Source of the DNA: Parachryseolinea silvisoli
GTDB taxonomy: Bacteria > Bacteroidota > Bacteroidia > Cytophagales > Cyclobacteriaceae
Direction: 5' to 3'
Assembly (NCBI RefSeq): GCF_021190955.1
Contig: NZ_JAIOAO010000004.1
Span: 124,001-188,000 of the forward strand
DNA: 64,000 nucleotides
Shown here: positions 43,418 to 52,834 of the stretch, piece after piece
Layout of the letters: the number at the start of each line of letters is the position of its first letter
Numbering within the stretch: the first letter of the stretch is position 1
Position numbers and translations under genes: made by a program
Notes under the pieces: model-generated
What the model saw: the letters and a program-made list of their open reading frames with translations, nothing else
What the model was told of the DNA's origin: nothing
Databases searched by the model: none

Positions 43418-44431
43418 CTAGAACCACTTTTTGTAGCGGAAGAAGCTGAGCATGACAATGACCAGCGCCGCCATGACACCCCACACGCCGTAGTAGCCCC
43501 AATGCCAGCTGAGCTCGGGCATATGATGGAAGTTCATGCCGTACACACCTACGATAAAGGTTAGCGGCATGAAGATCGTGGAGATGACCGTCAACACACG
43601 CATGACTTCGTTCATGCGTGTGTTCATGGCGTTGATGTGGGCATCCATCAGACCTGCCGTCAAGTCACGGTAGGTATCGACGGAGTCGATGAGGTGTACG
43701 ACGTGATCGTATACGTCTGAATAGAATCGCAGATTTTCCTCGTGTACAAATTCTGATTCATCTTTTATTACCTTGCCAAGCGCATCCCGCAGCGGATACA
43801 GCGCCTTGCGCAGAAAGATCAATTCCTTTTTTAGTTTCTGGATGCGGTGAAAGGTCTGGTTGGTGGGGGCTTCATAGACCGTTTCTTCAATGTCTTCTAC
43901 CAGGTCGCCTACTTTGTCCAGGACGTTGTAATAGTTCTCGACAATGATGTCGATAAGCCGGTATAACAGGTAATCAGCCTGGCGCTTGCGCACACGGCCC
44001 AGGTCCAGGCGAATGCGTTCGCGGAAGCCGTCAAAAAGATCGCCTTCCTTTTCTTGAAACGATACCAGGAAGTTTTTGCCCAGCACAAAGCTGATCTGCT
44101 CGTAATATATACCAGTGCCGTCGATGCGGTGGAGCATCTTCATGGTAAAGAACAGGTAGTCGTCAAACTCTTCTGCTTTGGGGCGCTGGTCGCTGAGCAC
44201 ATCGTCGATCAGCAGCGAGTGCAGGCAGAAGTGGCTTTGGATTTTTTCAATAACATCCTGGTTGTTGAGCCCGTCGACGTTGATCCAGTTGACGCGCTCC
44301 GGCTTGAGCTGCTGCAAAAGCTCGTTGACGGGCATGCAGTCGATCTTGTCATGGCTTTCCCGGTTATAGGAGATGAGCTCGAGAATTTCCCGGCCATCGG
44401 CGTGGGTAGCAGCAGCGGGTGTTATGGTCAT
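43418..44431 (-). CDS. corA: CorA-family magnesium/cobalt transporter
   Basis: 337 residues. A large cytoplasmic domain (about 1-270, including YFFTMKMLHRIDGTGIYYEQ in variant form) precedes two C-terminal helices. The ion-selectivity motif is FIVGVYGMNFHHMPEL, the GMN signature, followed by the second helix and a basic FFRYKKWF tail. It forms a pentameric inner-membrane Mg2+ channel. It overlaps mscS by 4 bp, so the two are co-transcribed. Confidence 0.95.
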   Translation of the reverse strand: MTITPAAATHADGREILELISYNRESHDKIDCMPVNELLQQLKPERVNWINVDGLNNQDVIEKIQSHFCLHSLLIDDVLSDQRPKAEEFDDYLFFTMKMLHRIDGTGIYYEQISFVLGKNFLVSFQEKEGDLFDGFRERIRLDLGRVRKRQADYLLYRLIDIIVENYYNVLDKVGDLVEDIEETVYEAPTNQTFHRIQKLKKELIFLRKALYPLRDALGKVIKDESEFVHEENLRFYSDVYDHVVHLIDSVDTYRDLTAGLMDAHINAMNTRMNEVMRVLTVISTIFMPLTFIVGVYGMNFHHMPELSWHWGYYGVWGVMAALVIVMLSFFRYKKWF

Positions 44432-45282
44432 GCGTCTGGTGTCTGGTGTTTAATATAAACCGTTTGCTGCGGCCGTGCAAGCGACAGGCCCGCTTCATCA
44501 AACCGGAGCTTGATGCTGCGCAGCAGATCACATTTCATGGCAAACCCTGTAGCCGGGTCTTTGGCCCAGGCACCGGCCCGTAGCTGGAGCGCCGTTTCCG
44601 AAATATTGACCAGCCGCACGCGTACCTGGGGCACGCCACTTTCGATTTCTTCGGCGGTGCGGTTGTCCAGGCAGTCGGGATGTTTCATCGCCTCCTCCTG
44701 CATAATGCGCAGGGCCTGGTCCAGGTTGGAGTCAAAGGACAAGCCGAGCTCGATAAACATACACAAGACCTCGTTCTCCAGGGTCGAATTGATAATGGTC
44801 TCGTTGTTAATAACGCTGTTGGGAATGACAATGCGCCGGTTCTCAAAGTCTTTGATCACGGTATGGCGCAGGGTGATGTCTTCTACATCGCCGGAGTAGA
44901 GCAAGCCTACCTTCACTCGGTCGCCGACGCTGAAGGGGCGGAAAATCACGATGAAGATACCACTGATGATATTGGAGAAGGCCGACTGCGAAGCAAAACC
45001 GACAATGGCGGCCAGCACACCGGCACCGGCAAAGAGGGCGGCTCCGTAGCTTTTCAGGGTGGGAATGGAGTTGAAAAGTACAATCAGCGCGATGATGTAC
45101 ACAATAAACTCCACCGCGTTTTTCAGGAAATTATACTTGGTAGGGTCTACTTTTAACTTGGTGGAGGCGCCCCGGATGAGCCGGCCCATGATAAAGCGTA
45201 TCGAGCGGGCCACGATCACGGCGACGGTCATGACGATAGCCGAAAAGAGTATATAGCCCCAAAATCCTGGTAGAAAATCCAT
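44428..45282 (-). CDS. small-conductance mechanosensitive channel (MscS family)
   Basis: 284 residues. Three hydrophobic segments are visible (about 9-27, 54-70 and 80-110). The pore helix carries GAALFAGAGVLAAIVGFASQ and the beta-domain starts IFRPFSVGDRVKVG...VEDITLRHTVIKDFENRRIVIPNS, split at about 115-160. It opens on membrane tension to release solutes. It lies upstream of corA in the same operon and is divergent from the polyprenyl synthase. Confidence 0.94.
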   Translation of the reverse strand: MDFLPGFWGYILFSAIVMTVAVIVARSIRFIMGRLIRGASTKLKVDPTKYNFLKNAVEFIVYIIALIVLFNSIPTLKSYGAALFAGAGVLAAIVGFASQSAFSNIISGIFIVIFRPFSVGDRVKVGLLYSGDVEDITLRHTVIKDFENRRIVIPNSVINNETIINSTLENEVLCMFIELGLSFDSNLDQALRIMQEEAMKHPDCLDNRTAEEIESGVPQVRVRLVNISETALQLRAGAWAKDPATGFAMKCDLLRSIKLRFDEAGLSLARPQQTVYIKHQTPDA

Positions 45283-45395
45283 GGCCCGAAATACGGCAGT
45301 ACCTGCGCAATAGTCAATAGCTTTTGCCTCGGAACTGTATTAAATCGGCCCGGGGGTATTAGAGAATAGAGCCTTATTTCCGTATTATTGCGGCC

Positions 45396-46370
45396 ATGTC
45401 TTTGAAGTTGGTCGATATCAAAGCCCCGATTGAGCGGGAAATGGAGGAGTTCGAGCAGAAATTCCGGGCCTTGATGAAGACCCGTGTTATGCTGCTGGAC
45501 AAGATCATGAGCTACATCGTCAAGCGCAAGGGTAAACAGATGCGGCCCATGTTTGTCTTCCTGAGCGCGGGCACCTGTGGACGCATCGACGAGTCCACCC
45601 ACCGCGGCGCGGCACTCATCGAGCTGCTGCACACGGCCACGCTGGTGCACGATGACGTGGTAGACGAGGCCAATTACCGCCGGGGTTTCTTCTCGGTAAA
45701 CGCACTGTGGAAGAATAAGATAGCGGTACTGGTAGGCGACTTTTTACTTTCGCGGGGGCTGCACCTTTCCATCGAAAACCGCGACTTCGACATGCTAGGC
45801 ATCGTCAACAACGCCGTACGCGACATGAGCGAAGGCGAGCTGCTGCAAATGGAAAAGGCCCGTCGCCTCGATATCACCGAAGAAGTGTATTACGAAATCA
45901 TCCGGCAGAAAACGGCCTCGCTGATTGCTTCGTGTTGTTCCGTAGGCGCCAGCTCATCGGGCGTCAGTGCCGAGACCGTTGGCCTCATGCGCCAGTTTGG
46001 TGAAAAGATCGGCATGGCCTTTCAGATCAAAGACGATCTCTTCGACTATGGCGAAGACGAGATCGGCAAACCGGTGGGCATCGACATTAAGGAAAAGAAG
46101 ATGACGCTGCCGCTGATCCATGCCTTGTCAAAGGCCGGTTGGCTGGAAAAGCGTCGTATCATTCGCATTGTCAAAAACGAAGGCAGCAAGCCGGCCAAGG
46201 TGCGCGAAGTAATCGAGTTTGTAAAAAAGTCAGGCGGCATTCAGTATGCCACCACCGCGATGAACAAGTTCCACCAGGATGCGCTTGTACTGTTAGCGAA
46301 TTTCCCCGAGTCTAGCTATAAGCGTTCGCTGATCCAACTGGTGCAGTATACGATCGATCGGAATAATTAA
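45396..46370 (+). CDS. polyprenyl diphosphate synthase
   Basis: 324 residues. It makes long-chain isoprenyl diphosphates (for menaquinone side chains, most likely octaprenyl or similar). The first aspartate-rich motif is LVHDDVVDEANYRRG and the second is FQIKDDLFDYGEDE; GKQMRPMFVFLSAG and KTASLIASCCSVGA are family blocks. TATTATTG just before the ATG may be a weak -7 element. Chain length cannot be determined from the residues I can see. Confidence 0.93.
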   Translation: MSLKLVDIKAPIEREMEEFEQKFRALMKTRVMLLDKIMSYIVKRKGKQMRPMFVFLSAGTCGRIDESTHRGAALIELLHTATLVHDDVVDEANYRRGFFSVNALWKNKIAVLVGDFLLSRGLHLSIENRDFDMLGIVNNAVRDMSEGELLQMEKARRLDITEEVYYEIIRQKTASLIASCCSVGASSSGVSAETVGLMRQFGEKIGMAFQIKDDLFDYGEDEIGKPVGIDIKEKKMTLPLIHALSKAGWLEKRRIIRIVKNEGSKPAKVREVIEFVKKSGGIQYATTAMNKFHQDALVLLANFPESSYKRSLIQLVQYTIDRNN

Positions 46371-46385
46371 TAGGGTAAGCCTATA

Positions 46386-46420
46386 AAAAAGAAAAAGCTG
46401 CGTTCTTCAGCGCAGCCTTT
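46386..46420 (-). terminator. rho-independent terminator (minus strand)
   Basis: GCTGCG pairs with CGCAGC around 8 nt. On the minus strand the stem is followed by TTTTTCTTTTTTA. It ends the hypothetical gene at 46444; the plus-strand gene has only a weak T-run here. Confidence 0.7.
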
Positions 46421-46443
46421 CCATTACTTTAAACTATTTAAAA

Positions 46444-46911
46444 CTACTGTAAAACTATTCTTGAGCGGCCGGCTTCCAGCACCGCATAGTCTTTCCAGAC
46501 CTGGAAGGTTTGGGTGTCCAGCGCATTCGAGGCGGGGCCGGATTGCTCGGGTATAAACTGGCCGGCGTGCTCCCACCATTTGCGTGCATTTTCACGCGCA
46601 GACTTTTTGTCGACGTTCTCAAACAAGTTGATGCACGAGTCGGAGATCATCCACGGTTTATCGATGTTGCTGTATTTTTCAAAGATCATGTTACGCATTT
46701 GCGTGCCACTGGCGACGTTTTTGAAATGCGATACTGTATACGACATGGTCTCCGGCTCCGTCATGATCATATCCCAGTACTTTTTCGAGGCAATGATCTG
46801 TGACGTGGTGAGCAAGTACCCAAAGCCGTTTTCAATCGGCTCCCGGGTAATGGGGCAGCGAGCTTTCAATTCCGGTTTCTTTTTGCCGAGGAGTTTATCA
46901 AAAAAGGCCAT
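46444..46911 (-). CDS. hypothetical protein
   Basis: 155 residues; not recognised. N-terminal MAFFDKLLGKKKPELKARCP, with two cysteines at most (ARCPITREPIENGFGYLLTT and the later SCINLF), then a mostly alpha-helical, charged body (KKSARENARKWWEHAGQFIP). No signal peptide or membrane segment. The CP-x(n)-G pattern near residue 19 could bind a metal but a partner cysteine is missing. Own terminator on the minus strand. Confidence 0.75.
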   Translation of the reverse strand: MAFFDKLLGKKKPELKARCPITREPIENGFGYLLTTSQIIASKKYWDMIMTEPETMSYTVSHFKNVASGTQMRNMIFEKYSNIDKPWMISDSCINLFENVDKKSARENARKWWEHAGQFIPEQSGPASNALDTQTFQVWKDYAVLEAGRSRIVLQ

Positions 46912-47096
46912 ACAGGTATTGGTTTAAATTACGTCCCTACTTCACTAGATACCGCGCATCGGGTGAATGGTTGCATATAAGACTCAAAAATGGGGCAAAA
47001 AGTTACAAACCCCGTTTTTTAGCTTCCAAAGCTGCTTTTGCTCCGTACGAACTGGAGAAACTGTTCACTTCCGTACGGAGCGGTGTCCGCTAGCGC
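46912..47096. repeat. 185-bp gap with 10-bp inverted repeat
   Basis: GCTCCGTACG (47040-47049) and CGTACGGAGC (47072-47081) are perfectly complementary, 22 bp apart. Next to it lies GGTGTCCGCTAGCG, which shares GCGGACAC (complement) with the element at 25950 and the spot near 30998. Probably a dispersed-repeat relic downstream of the redoxin gene. Confidence 0.4.
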
Positions 47097-48560
47097 CTAG
47101 GTTTTAGAGGGCGTTTTGGGTTTGGCCTGGTTGGCCGCGCGGGTCTTCAGGAACTTCTCGTAGTTGGTAAAAAACTCCGCCAGGCTTTCGGCCGGCACCT
47201 TCTTGGCAATGATCTTTTTCTTATCGTCGAGGACGTACAGTGTAGGTGTCGTAGGCGAATCGTACAGATCGCTGTGAGGTCCTACATAGGTACGCGGGCC
47301 ATTCACCGTGATCCATTTCATGTCCATCTTCTTCATGTATTCGCGCATTTTCGCCATGGACGTATCGGTACTCACGGCGTATACCTCAACGTCAAACTTC
47401 GCTTTGTTCTGTTTATAGAAGTCTGCGAGCTTGGGTGTCTCCACTTTGCAGTGGCCGCAATCGGGATCGAAAATATACAGAATGGTATACTTGTTTTTGA
47501 TGTCATACATCGACCGCGGCTTAAAGTTGGCGTCCTGCATGATGAGGTTGGGCCCCACCTTGCCAATCATGCTTTTGCGCAGACGCTCGGCATGTTCTTT
47601 CAACGTTTTCTTCAGGCTGGTGGCCCAGTAGTCCATTTCGCCGGTGGCGAAGTACGTGTCATACAGGTGTACAAACACGGCGTCCAGGCCCATGATTTCG
47701 GGCTGTTGATATTCCTGGATGAATACAAAAACGGAGTACTTATACGTTTCTTTGTTTTTCTTCGCCAGGGCAACGACTTTGTCAACCGCCTTGATGACGG
47801 AGTCTGCCTGGGGCACAAACAGCTTGGTGGTATATTCTTTTATCTTCTCACGGTACACCGGGCGCGGCATGCGGATAAGTGCATCGTTGCTCAGGTCGAA
47901 GTTGTCAAAGAAGTGTTCGCGATACCAACGCAGCTGGAAGGTGGAGTCGATGCTGCCATCGGCTTTCTTCGGGGCGTCGGGGATTTTGACGGCCGTGTTC
48001 GATTTGAAGATGGTTGCGGTGAGCGTCTTGGGATGTTTGGCAATGATCTCTGCCTGGTAGGCCATGACCTTGTCGTTGATCTTGTTAAAATCCGCACGGG
48101 CGTCTTTCTTTTGATCTTCCGTCAGTGTGCTGTCCTGCAGTACTTTTAAAAGCGGTTCGGCTTCCTTGTGCCGCTCCATGTTAAAGAGCATGTTTTCAAA
48201 GAACAGCTTATTGTCGGGGTCGCTGGTCTTCATGTTCTTGATGTAGTCCTCTTCTTTGGTGTCGAGAGTGAACCGCTGGTTGGTGCCCACGAGGAATTCG
48301 AAGATCTTGTTTTTGTTCAGCACCAGGAAGTATACACCCTGGTCCAGGGGCTTTTTGTTGTCAAACACGAACTCACCCGCGGCGCTCACGCGCGCGGTGT
48401 CTTTGATGTACGTGCTTTCGCCGTAATAGTGGCCCAGGTACACGGTGGTGTCTTTCCAACCGGTGACCTTAAACTTAAAGTTATAGCCGGTTTGAGCCGA
48501 GCAATAGATGGATGTAAGAAGAAAGCAGACAAAAGCGAGGTAGCGCATAATACGTTTCAT
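47097..48560 (-). CDS. periplasmic thioredoxin-like protein with DUF4369/DUF5106-type N-terminus
   Basis: 487 residues. Signal peptide residues 1-22 (MKRIMRYLAFVCFLLTSIYCSA). A beta-rich N-terminal domain (about 25-125; FKVTGWKDTTVYLGHYYGES) resembles DUF4369. A helical middle part (about 130-330) resembles DUF5106. The C-terminal thioredoxin-like domain has the redox site DPDCGHCKVETPKLADFY (CxxC = CGHC) and a cis-proline loop near YDSPTTPTLYVLDD. It probably acts in periplasmic disulfide exchange in the TlpA/ResA style. Confidence 0.88.
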   Translation of the reverse strand: MKRIMRYLAFVCFLLTSIYCSAQTGYNFKFKVTGWKDTTVYLGHYYGESTYIKDTARVSAAGEFVFDNKKPLDQGVYFLVLNKNKIFEFLVGTNQRFTLDTKEEDYIKNMKTSDPDNKLFFENMLFNMERHKEAEPLLKVLQDSTLTEDQKKDARADFNKINDKVMAYQAEIIAKHPKTLTATIFKSNTAVKIPDAPKKADGSIDSTFQLRWYREHFFDNFDLSNDALIRMPRPVYREKIKEYTTKLFVPQADSVIKAVDKVVALAKKNKETYKYSVFVFIQEYQQPEIMGLDAVFVHLYDTYFATGEMDYWATSLKKTLKEHAERLRKSMIGKVGPNLIMQDANFKPRSMYDIKNKYTILYIFDPDCGHCKVETPKLADFYKQNKAKFDVEVYAVSTDTSMAKMREYMKKMDMKWITVNGPRTYVGPHSDLYDSPTTPTLYVLDDKKKIIAKKVPAESLAEFFTNYEKFLKTRAANQAKPKTPSKT

Positions 48561-48663
48561 TGAAGGGTAAATTTCCGGAATTCCACTGTTCCGGTCAATA
48601 CCTTAATGACGGCCTGCCGGGGTTTGTAACACTGGGGATTCTGAAAAACGTGTTAAAAAGTTC

Positions 48664-50943
48664 TTAAAATGGCCTGTGGGCGGGTATCTCGGGGAACTCC
48701 AGGATAAACGTTGCGCCTTTGTCTTCGTGGCCTGTAGCCACAATGGTGCCCTGGTGGTTGGCCATGATCTTTTTGCAGATGGCCAGGCCGATGCCGGTAC
48801 CAGCATATTTCTCCTGCGTGTGGAGGCGTTGAAACACCTGGAAGATCTTTTCGCCATGCTCCTGGCTAAAGCCAATGCCATTGTCGGCGAGTGTAATGCG
48901 ATGTACGCCAGTTTCTGTGGCGGCCATCCGGGTATAGTGTATTTGGATGACGGGTGGCTTTCCGGGAGCGGAAAACTTCAGGGCATTGGCAATCAGGTTA
49001 AAAAACAGTTGCCGTATCTGGAAGGGTATGGCGGCCAGCGTCGGCAGCGTATCGGTGTGGAGTGTTGCTTTCTTTTCTTCCAGCTCTTCTTTCAGCTCGT
49101 GTTGCACTTCGCGGATCACCTGGTTCAGGTCACACGAGGCAAAGGCGTTCTCGTTGTTTTTGGTCAGCAGCGAATACGCCATGATATCGTCCAGCAGCGA
49201 CTGCATACGGTTGGCGGCATTCATCATGCGTCCCACCGGGTCGGCGACGGTTATGGGCAGCGCATCGAACGACGAGGACAAGATGCGCGAGGCGAAGATC
49301 TGGATCTTACGCAGCGGTTCTTTCAAGTCGTGGGTGCCGATCCACTGAATGTTCTCCAACTCGGCGTTGGTATCTTGTAGCTTCTCGCTCAGCTTGCGGT
49401 AGCGCGCTTCTTCACGGCTCAGGTAGGAGAGAAGCAGCTGGCGTTGCAGCGAGAACGTGAGCCGTGCGGCGGCTTGTATTTCAACACTATGCCACTCCTT
49501 GCTTTGGTTGCGTACGGTCTCGCGCCACAGGTCAAATGATTTGCGTGGTGACAGGCGTACACCTTGCTCGTTGGGCAGCACGGCCTTGGCAGGATTTCCC
49601 GCCCAGTCAATCGTTTTCTCCACCTCCGGCCGCAGCCAAAGGATCAGGTCCTGTGTCGTATCAACGAGCGAATTGCAAATGATGCCGGCAGCCGTGTCGC
49701 GTATGGTGTCGGCTTCGGGATACAGGTCGTGCAGGCGCGCAGTAATCAGCTCACCCTGTACAGTTTCTTGCAACCAATGTATCAACTTGCGCAATGCGGG
49801 CTCGGGAGGCACCGCGCCAGCGCTGTAAAGTTTACCTTCGCTCATGATCACAACGCCCTCCGCGTGGGTGAGGTCCAGCAGCGCGGGCATGTGCTGTAAG
49901 CCCGTTAGAAAATCATGCTCATGGCGCAGGACGGGTAGCAACCGCTGGTAGTTGGCTTCTACTTCTTGCGATAGCTCATAGCTGTCGGCAATCTCTCGTA
50001 CGCTTAATTGTGAGGTAAGAAAATGACCTTGCAGCTGTGCAGACAGGCGTGTAAAGTGTGGTAAGGTTTTAGGCGAGTAGTGGTGACATGCGATCAAACC
50101 CCATAACTTTTTTTGCTGCACCAACGAGATGGTCAGCGTAGCGGCCACGCCCATGTTTTGAAGGTACTCGATGTGAATGGGCGAGATGCTACGCAAGATC
50201 GACAGGCTCAGGTCAAGGTTCTTGTCAGGCGTATTGTCGTCGAGCGTCAGGATGGGCACGGGGGTGTAGTGAACATCAGCAATAATGCGCAGCAGGTTGC
50301 GCAGGTATAGTGCGCGTGCCTGCGGCGGAATGTCGGTGTGTGGATAGTGGTGGCCGAGAAAGGGCACCAGGTCGTCGCGTTTATTTTCGGCAATGACCTT
50401 GCCGTTGTAGTCTTTGTCAAAGCGGTAGATCATCACGCGGTCGTACCCAGTGATGCTGCGTGTCTCCGCGGCGATAGTCTCGCACAGATCCGTCAGTGAG
50501 CTCGCATCCTCCATCAGCGAGATGAACCGCCGTGTTTGGTTGTAGAGGTCGGGCAGGTTCTGGCTGCCATCGGGAAAGGGCTCGAATTCCAACAGCAGGA
50601 CAGGACCGCTGTAGTGCAGTGTGGTGTTGTAAGGTATCTGCACCGTGCGGAATACAAATGGCTGCGAAGCATCGATTGCGCCGTGGTCGAGGTAGTCGGT
50701 AAATTCCTGGAAGGGTTGATCGGAAAAAATGGTGCGCAGTGGCTGACCTAGTAAACGCTGTGGAGAGACCCCGATAAATTCCCCAGCGTTGGCACTGACG
50801 AAGTCTATGATAAAATCGGGCGCTTGTTTTACACCGAGGAGGAACCCGTGTGACTGGATGCTGCCGGGAATGTGGATCGGCTCGCTTTCGCAGTTGGTCA
50901 GATTGACCAGGTCCCGGTTTACGATGTCTTTTATTTTCTTCAT
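48664..50943 (-). CDS. bacteriophytochrome histidine kinase
   Basis: 759 residues. A PAS domain with NCESEPIHIPGSIQSHGFLL holds the biliverdin-binding cysteine (about residue 18). The GAF domain carries HTDIPPQARALYLRN (variant of PASDIPxQA) and the chromophore histidine context LIACHHYSPK. The PHY domain has the tongue motif SPRKSFDLWRETV. The kinase has the HisKA phospho-site IGTHDLKEPLRKIQI and ATPase motifs NLIANALKFSAPGKP and ADNGIGF...GTGIGLAICKK. There is no receiver domain and no heme oxygenase nearby. It senses red/far-red light. Confidence 0.95.
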   Translation of the reverse strand: MKKIKDIVNRDLVNLTNCESEPIHIPGSIQSHGFLLGVKQAPDFIIDFVSANAGEFIGVSPQRLLGQPLRTIFSDQPFQEFTDYLDHGAIDASQPFVFRTVQIPYNTTLHYSGPVLLLEFEPFPDGSQNLPDLYNQTRRFISLMEDASSLTDLCETIAAETRSITGYDRVMIYRFDKDYNGKVIAENKRDDLVPFLGHHYPHTDIPPQARALYLRNLLRIIADVHYTPVPILTLDDNTPDKNLDLSLSILRSISPIHIEYLQNMGVAATLTISLVQQKKLWGLIACHHYSPKTLPHFTRLSAQLQGHFLTSQLSVREIADSYELSQEVEANYQRLLPVLRHEHDFLTGLQHMPALLDLTHAEGVVIMSEGKLYSAGAVPPEPALRKLIHWLQETVQGELITARLHDLYPEADTIRDTAAGIICNSLVDTTQDLILWLRPEVEKTIDWAGNPAKAVLPNEQGVRLSPRKSFDLWRETVRNQSKEWHSVEIQAAARLTFSLQRQLLLSYLSREEARYRKLSEKLQDTNAELENIQWIGTHDLKEPLRKIQIFASRILSSSFDALPITVADPVGRMMNAANRMQSLLDDIMAYSLLTKNNENAFASCDLNQVIREVQHELKEELEEKKATLHTDTLPTLAAIPFQIRQLFFNLIANALKFSAPGKPPVIQIHYTRMAATETGVHRITLADNGIGFSQEHGEKIFQVFQRLHTQEKYAGTGIGLAICKKIMANHQGTIVATGHEDKGATFILEFPEIPAHRPF

Positions 50944-50950
50944 GCTTGCC

Positions 50951-51000
50951 CCACGCGTGGTTGTTCTTTACCCACGCGAAGAGCAGAACGGCGTGGTTGT
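50951..51000. promoter_or_regulatory. repeated CCACGCG/GCGTGG sites upstream of the phytochrome gene
   Basis: A perfect palindrome CCACGCGTGG (50951-50960), a CCACGCG half-site (50972-50978) and an exact 10-bp direct repeat GCGTGGTTGT (50955-50964 and 50991-51000). All lie within 60 bp of the phytochrome start codon (50943, minus strand). Confidence 0.4.
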
Positions 51001-51144
51001 AACAAGTGGGTAATATTAGAAGGAATCACGCAGAAATCAAACCAGGGCTGTTGGCGGCCGGCAGGGGCAATCTGGCGTAAACGATGGATTCATACTTCTG
51101 AACATGTTTAAAAAAGCGTTAAACTTGCCTTTTCTTTCTCAAGC

Positions 51145-52080
51145 ATGTCGCTGCAAATAAAGAACCTCACCAAATTGTACGGACAGCAAAAAGCTGTGAA
51201 CGAAATATCCTTTACGGTCGGCGAAGGCGAGATCGTAGGCTTCCTCGGTCCGAACGGCGCTGGCAAATCCACAACCATGAAGATTGCCACCTGCTTTCTG
51301 CCGCCCACGTCGGGGCAGGTGCACGTGGCCGGCTATGACGTCGTCGAAGCGCCGCTTCAGGTCAAAAAGGTCACGGGCTATCTGCCCGAGCACAATCCCT
51401 TGTACCTGGACATGTTTGTGCATGAATATTTACATTTCGTCGGCAAGCTCTACGGCATGCAGGGCGACGCCTTGCGCAGTGCGGTGGGAGCCATGGTCGA
51501 ACGCTGTGGCCTGACGCGCGAGCAAAACAAAAAGATTGAGACGCTCTCCAAGGGATACCGCCAACGGGTGGGGCTGGCGCAGGCGCTCATACACAACCCC
51601 CGTGTGTTGATCCTGGACGAGCCCACGTCGGGGCTTGACCCCAACCAGCTGGTGGAGATTCGAAAGCTCATCAAAGATGTGAGCCGCGACAAGACGGTAT
51701 TGTTTTCCACACATATTATGCAAGAGGTGGAGGCGCTGTGCGACCGCGTGATCGTGATCAACAAAGGTGTTATTGTCGCTGACGACCGACTGGAAAATCT
51801 GCTGCGCCGCAGCGGTGGCCAGCGTGTTGTGATTGCCGAGTTTGCCGGGGGTGTAAGCGCCGAACAACTGCGGAGCCTGCCGGGTGTGACGGAGGTGCAT
51901 GCACTGGAAGGTGGCCGCTTTGCATTGACGTCTGCGGAAGTTGACGTGCGTCCGGAGATCTTCCGGTTTGCGGCGGATCACAGCTTGTCGCTGATCGGTC
52001 TGCAGCAGGAAGAAAATTCGCTGGAAACTATTTTTCATACGCTCACAGCCGGAAGCGCCACCCCAAATGCAGAAAAATAA
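51145..52080 (+). CDS. gldA: gliding-motility ABC transporter ATP-binding protein GldA
   Basis: 311 residues. Walker A is FLGPNGAGKSTTMKIATCFL, the signature is LSKGYRQRVGLAQALIHNP and Walker B is VLILDEPTSGLDPNQLVEIR. The first 220 residues form the ATPase and the rest the GldA-type C-terminal region (LRSLPGVTEVHALEGG). Gliding-motility assignment rests on the neighbours gldF and gldG. In Flavobacterium these three form an ABC transporter needed for gliding (established). Start ATG 51145. Confidence 0.92.
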   Translation: MSLQIKNLTKLYGQQKAVNEISFTVGEGEIVGFLGPNGAGKSTTMKIATCFLPPTSGQVHVAGYDVVEAPLQVKKVTGYLPEHNPLYLDMFVHEYLHFVGKLYGMQGDALRSAVGAMVERCGLTREQNKKIETLSKGYRQRVGLAQALIHNPRVLILDEPTSGLDPNQLVEIRKLIKDVSRDKTVLFSTHIMQEVEALCDRVIVINKGVIVADDRLENLLRRSGGQRVVIAEFAGGVSAEQLRSLPGVTEVHALEGGRFALTSAEVDVRPEIFRFAADHSLSLIGLQQEENSLETIFHTLTAGSATPNAEK

Positions 52081-52105
52081 CCTTATTTTTGCCGCGTTCT
52101 AAAAC

Positions 52106-52834
52106 ATGCTCCAGGTCCTCTCTAAAGAATTCAGCAGCTTCCTGAACTCCCTGATCGCTTATTTGGTGATCGGCGCGTTCCTGACGGTGATTGGGTTGTT
52201 CATGTGGTTTTTTCCCGAGACTTCTGTGCTCGAGTACGGCTATGCCGACATGGATACGCTGTTCTCCATGGGGCCGTATGTTTTTATCTTCCTCATTCCC
52301 GCCATCACCATGCGCAGCTTTGCCGAAGAACGCAAAGCCGGTACGCTGGAGCTGCTCATGACCAAACCGCTGCGCGACTGGGACATCATTCTGGGCAAGT
52401 ACCTGGCAGGTTTTGCCCTGGTACTGGTGTCCTTACTGCCGACCTTGCTGTACTATGTGTCGGTATACCAGTTGGGTAATCCGCCGGGTAACCTGGACAC
52501 GGCCGGTATTGCCGGGTCGTACATAGGCCTGGCGTTGTTGGGTGCGGTGTTTTGTGCCGCCGGTATCCTGGCATCCTCTATCACGCCTAACCAGATCGTT
52601 GCCTTTATCGTGGCGGCGTTCCTGTGTTTTGTATTATTCTCCGGATTTGACTCACTGGCGACACTCGATGTTTGGTCAGCCAACACGCTTGCGATCCGGC
52701 AGCTGGGCATCTTGTATCACTACGATTCATTAAGCAAGGGGCTGATCGACAGCCGCGACCTGCTGTACTTTGGCAGCGTCATATTCCTGTTGTTGTCCAT
52801 CACCAAAATCATTATCGGAAGCAGGCAATGGTAA
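52106..52834 (+). CDS. gldF: gliding-motility ABC transporter permease GldF
   Basis: 242 residues with six hydrophobic helices (ABC-2 type permease). Recognised from FSSFLNSLIAYLVIGAFLTV and the hydrophobic end SVIFLLLSITKIIIGSRQW; FAEERKAGTLELLMTKPLRD is the typical cytoplasmic loop contacting the ATPase. It follows gldA by 25 bp, and its stop overlaps the gldG start. Confidence 0.93.
   Translation: MLQVLSKEFSSFLNSLIAYLVIGAFLTVIGLFMWFFPETSVLEYGYADMDTLFSMGPYVFIFLIPAITMRSFAEERKAGTLELLMTKPLRDWDIILGKYLAGFALVLVSLLPTLLYYVSVYQLGNPPGNLDTAGIAGSYIGLALLGAVFCAAGILASSITPNQIVAFIVAAFLCFVLFSGFDSLATLDVWSANTLAIRQLGILYHYDSLSKGLIDSRDLLYFGSVIFLLLSITKIIIGSRQW

Noticed and set aside
47274-48149. 291-residue plus-strand open frame
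   Set aside because: Shadow of the redoxin gene on the opposite strand.
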